Both the position numbers and the translations under genes were made by a program. The notes under the pieces were generated by a model, which did no database searches, was not told the DNA's origin, and was given only the letters and a program-made list of their open reading frames with translations. This document shows, in pieces, positions 7,405 to 7,405 of a DNA stretch of 7,405 nucleotides. The DNA lies in assembly GCA_005777515.1 (NCBI GenBank), contig SXMA01000124.1, positions 1 to 7,405 of the forward strand. The letters run 5' to 3'. The number at the start of each line of letters is the position of its first letter. Within the stretch, counting starts at the first letter, position 1. The stretch is from Actinomycetota bacterium (GTDB taxonomy: Bacteria; Actinomycetota; Actinomycetes; Nanopelagicales; Nanopelagicaceae).

Positions 7405-7405
7405 A

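Overview
The window reads as a chromosomal segment of an actinobacterium. The best marker is the partial gene at the right edge, whose protein closely resembles actinobacterial GlnR, the orphan OmpR/PhoB-type nitrogen regulator. Short gaps (9-12 bases), overlapping junctions (4, 8 and 22 bases), several GTG starts, weak Shine-Dalgarno sequences and a moderate-to-low GC content fit a streamlined lineage such as the freshwater acI group (Nanopelagicales). That placement is inference from style and not proven by any single gene.

Left part (1-2893, + strand): the tail of a gene ending in a TPR-like segment is followed, after 9 bases and in the same frame, by a large secreted zinc metalloprotease. 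This 873-residue protein has a Sec signal peptide, a metzincin zinc site and Met-turn of the gametolysin (M11) type, an Fn3-like module, a beta-sandwich-like module, and a C-terminal domain with two cysteines that resembles actinobacterial PknH-type extracellular sensor domains. This part is visibly richer in A+T than what follows.

Middle part (2906-5949, + strand): a compact set of three genes that look co-transcribed. They encode a PfkB-family sugar kinase, an aldose 1-epimerase-like mutarotase (4-base ATGA overlap) and a class III PLP aminotransferase of the glutamate-1-semialdehyde-aminomutase superfamily that is probably not HemL (12-base gap). A kinase and a mutarotase together suggest use of a free hexose or related sugar. 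Why an aminotransferase is included is not explained by the sequence.

Right part (5928-7405, - strand): an aldo/keto reductase lies convergent to the aminotransferase and overlaps its 3' end by 22 bases. It begins inside the last codons of the glnR homologue (8-base overlap), so the reductase is probably translated from the glnR transcript. There is no gene-free stretch above 300 bases. No RNA genes, insertion sequences, CRISPR arrays or convincing promoters or terminators were seen. Nothing here can be firmly called a new system. The best candidates for follow-up are the multidomain protease and the kinase-mutarotase-aminotransferase cassette.
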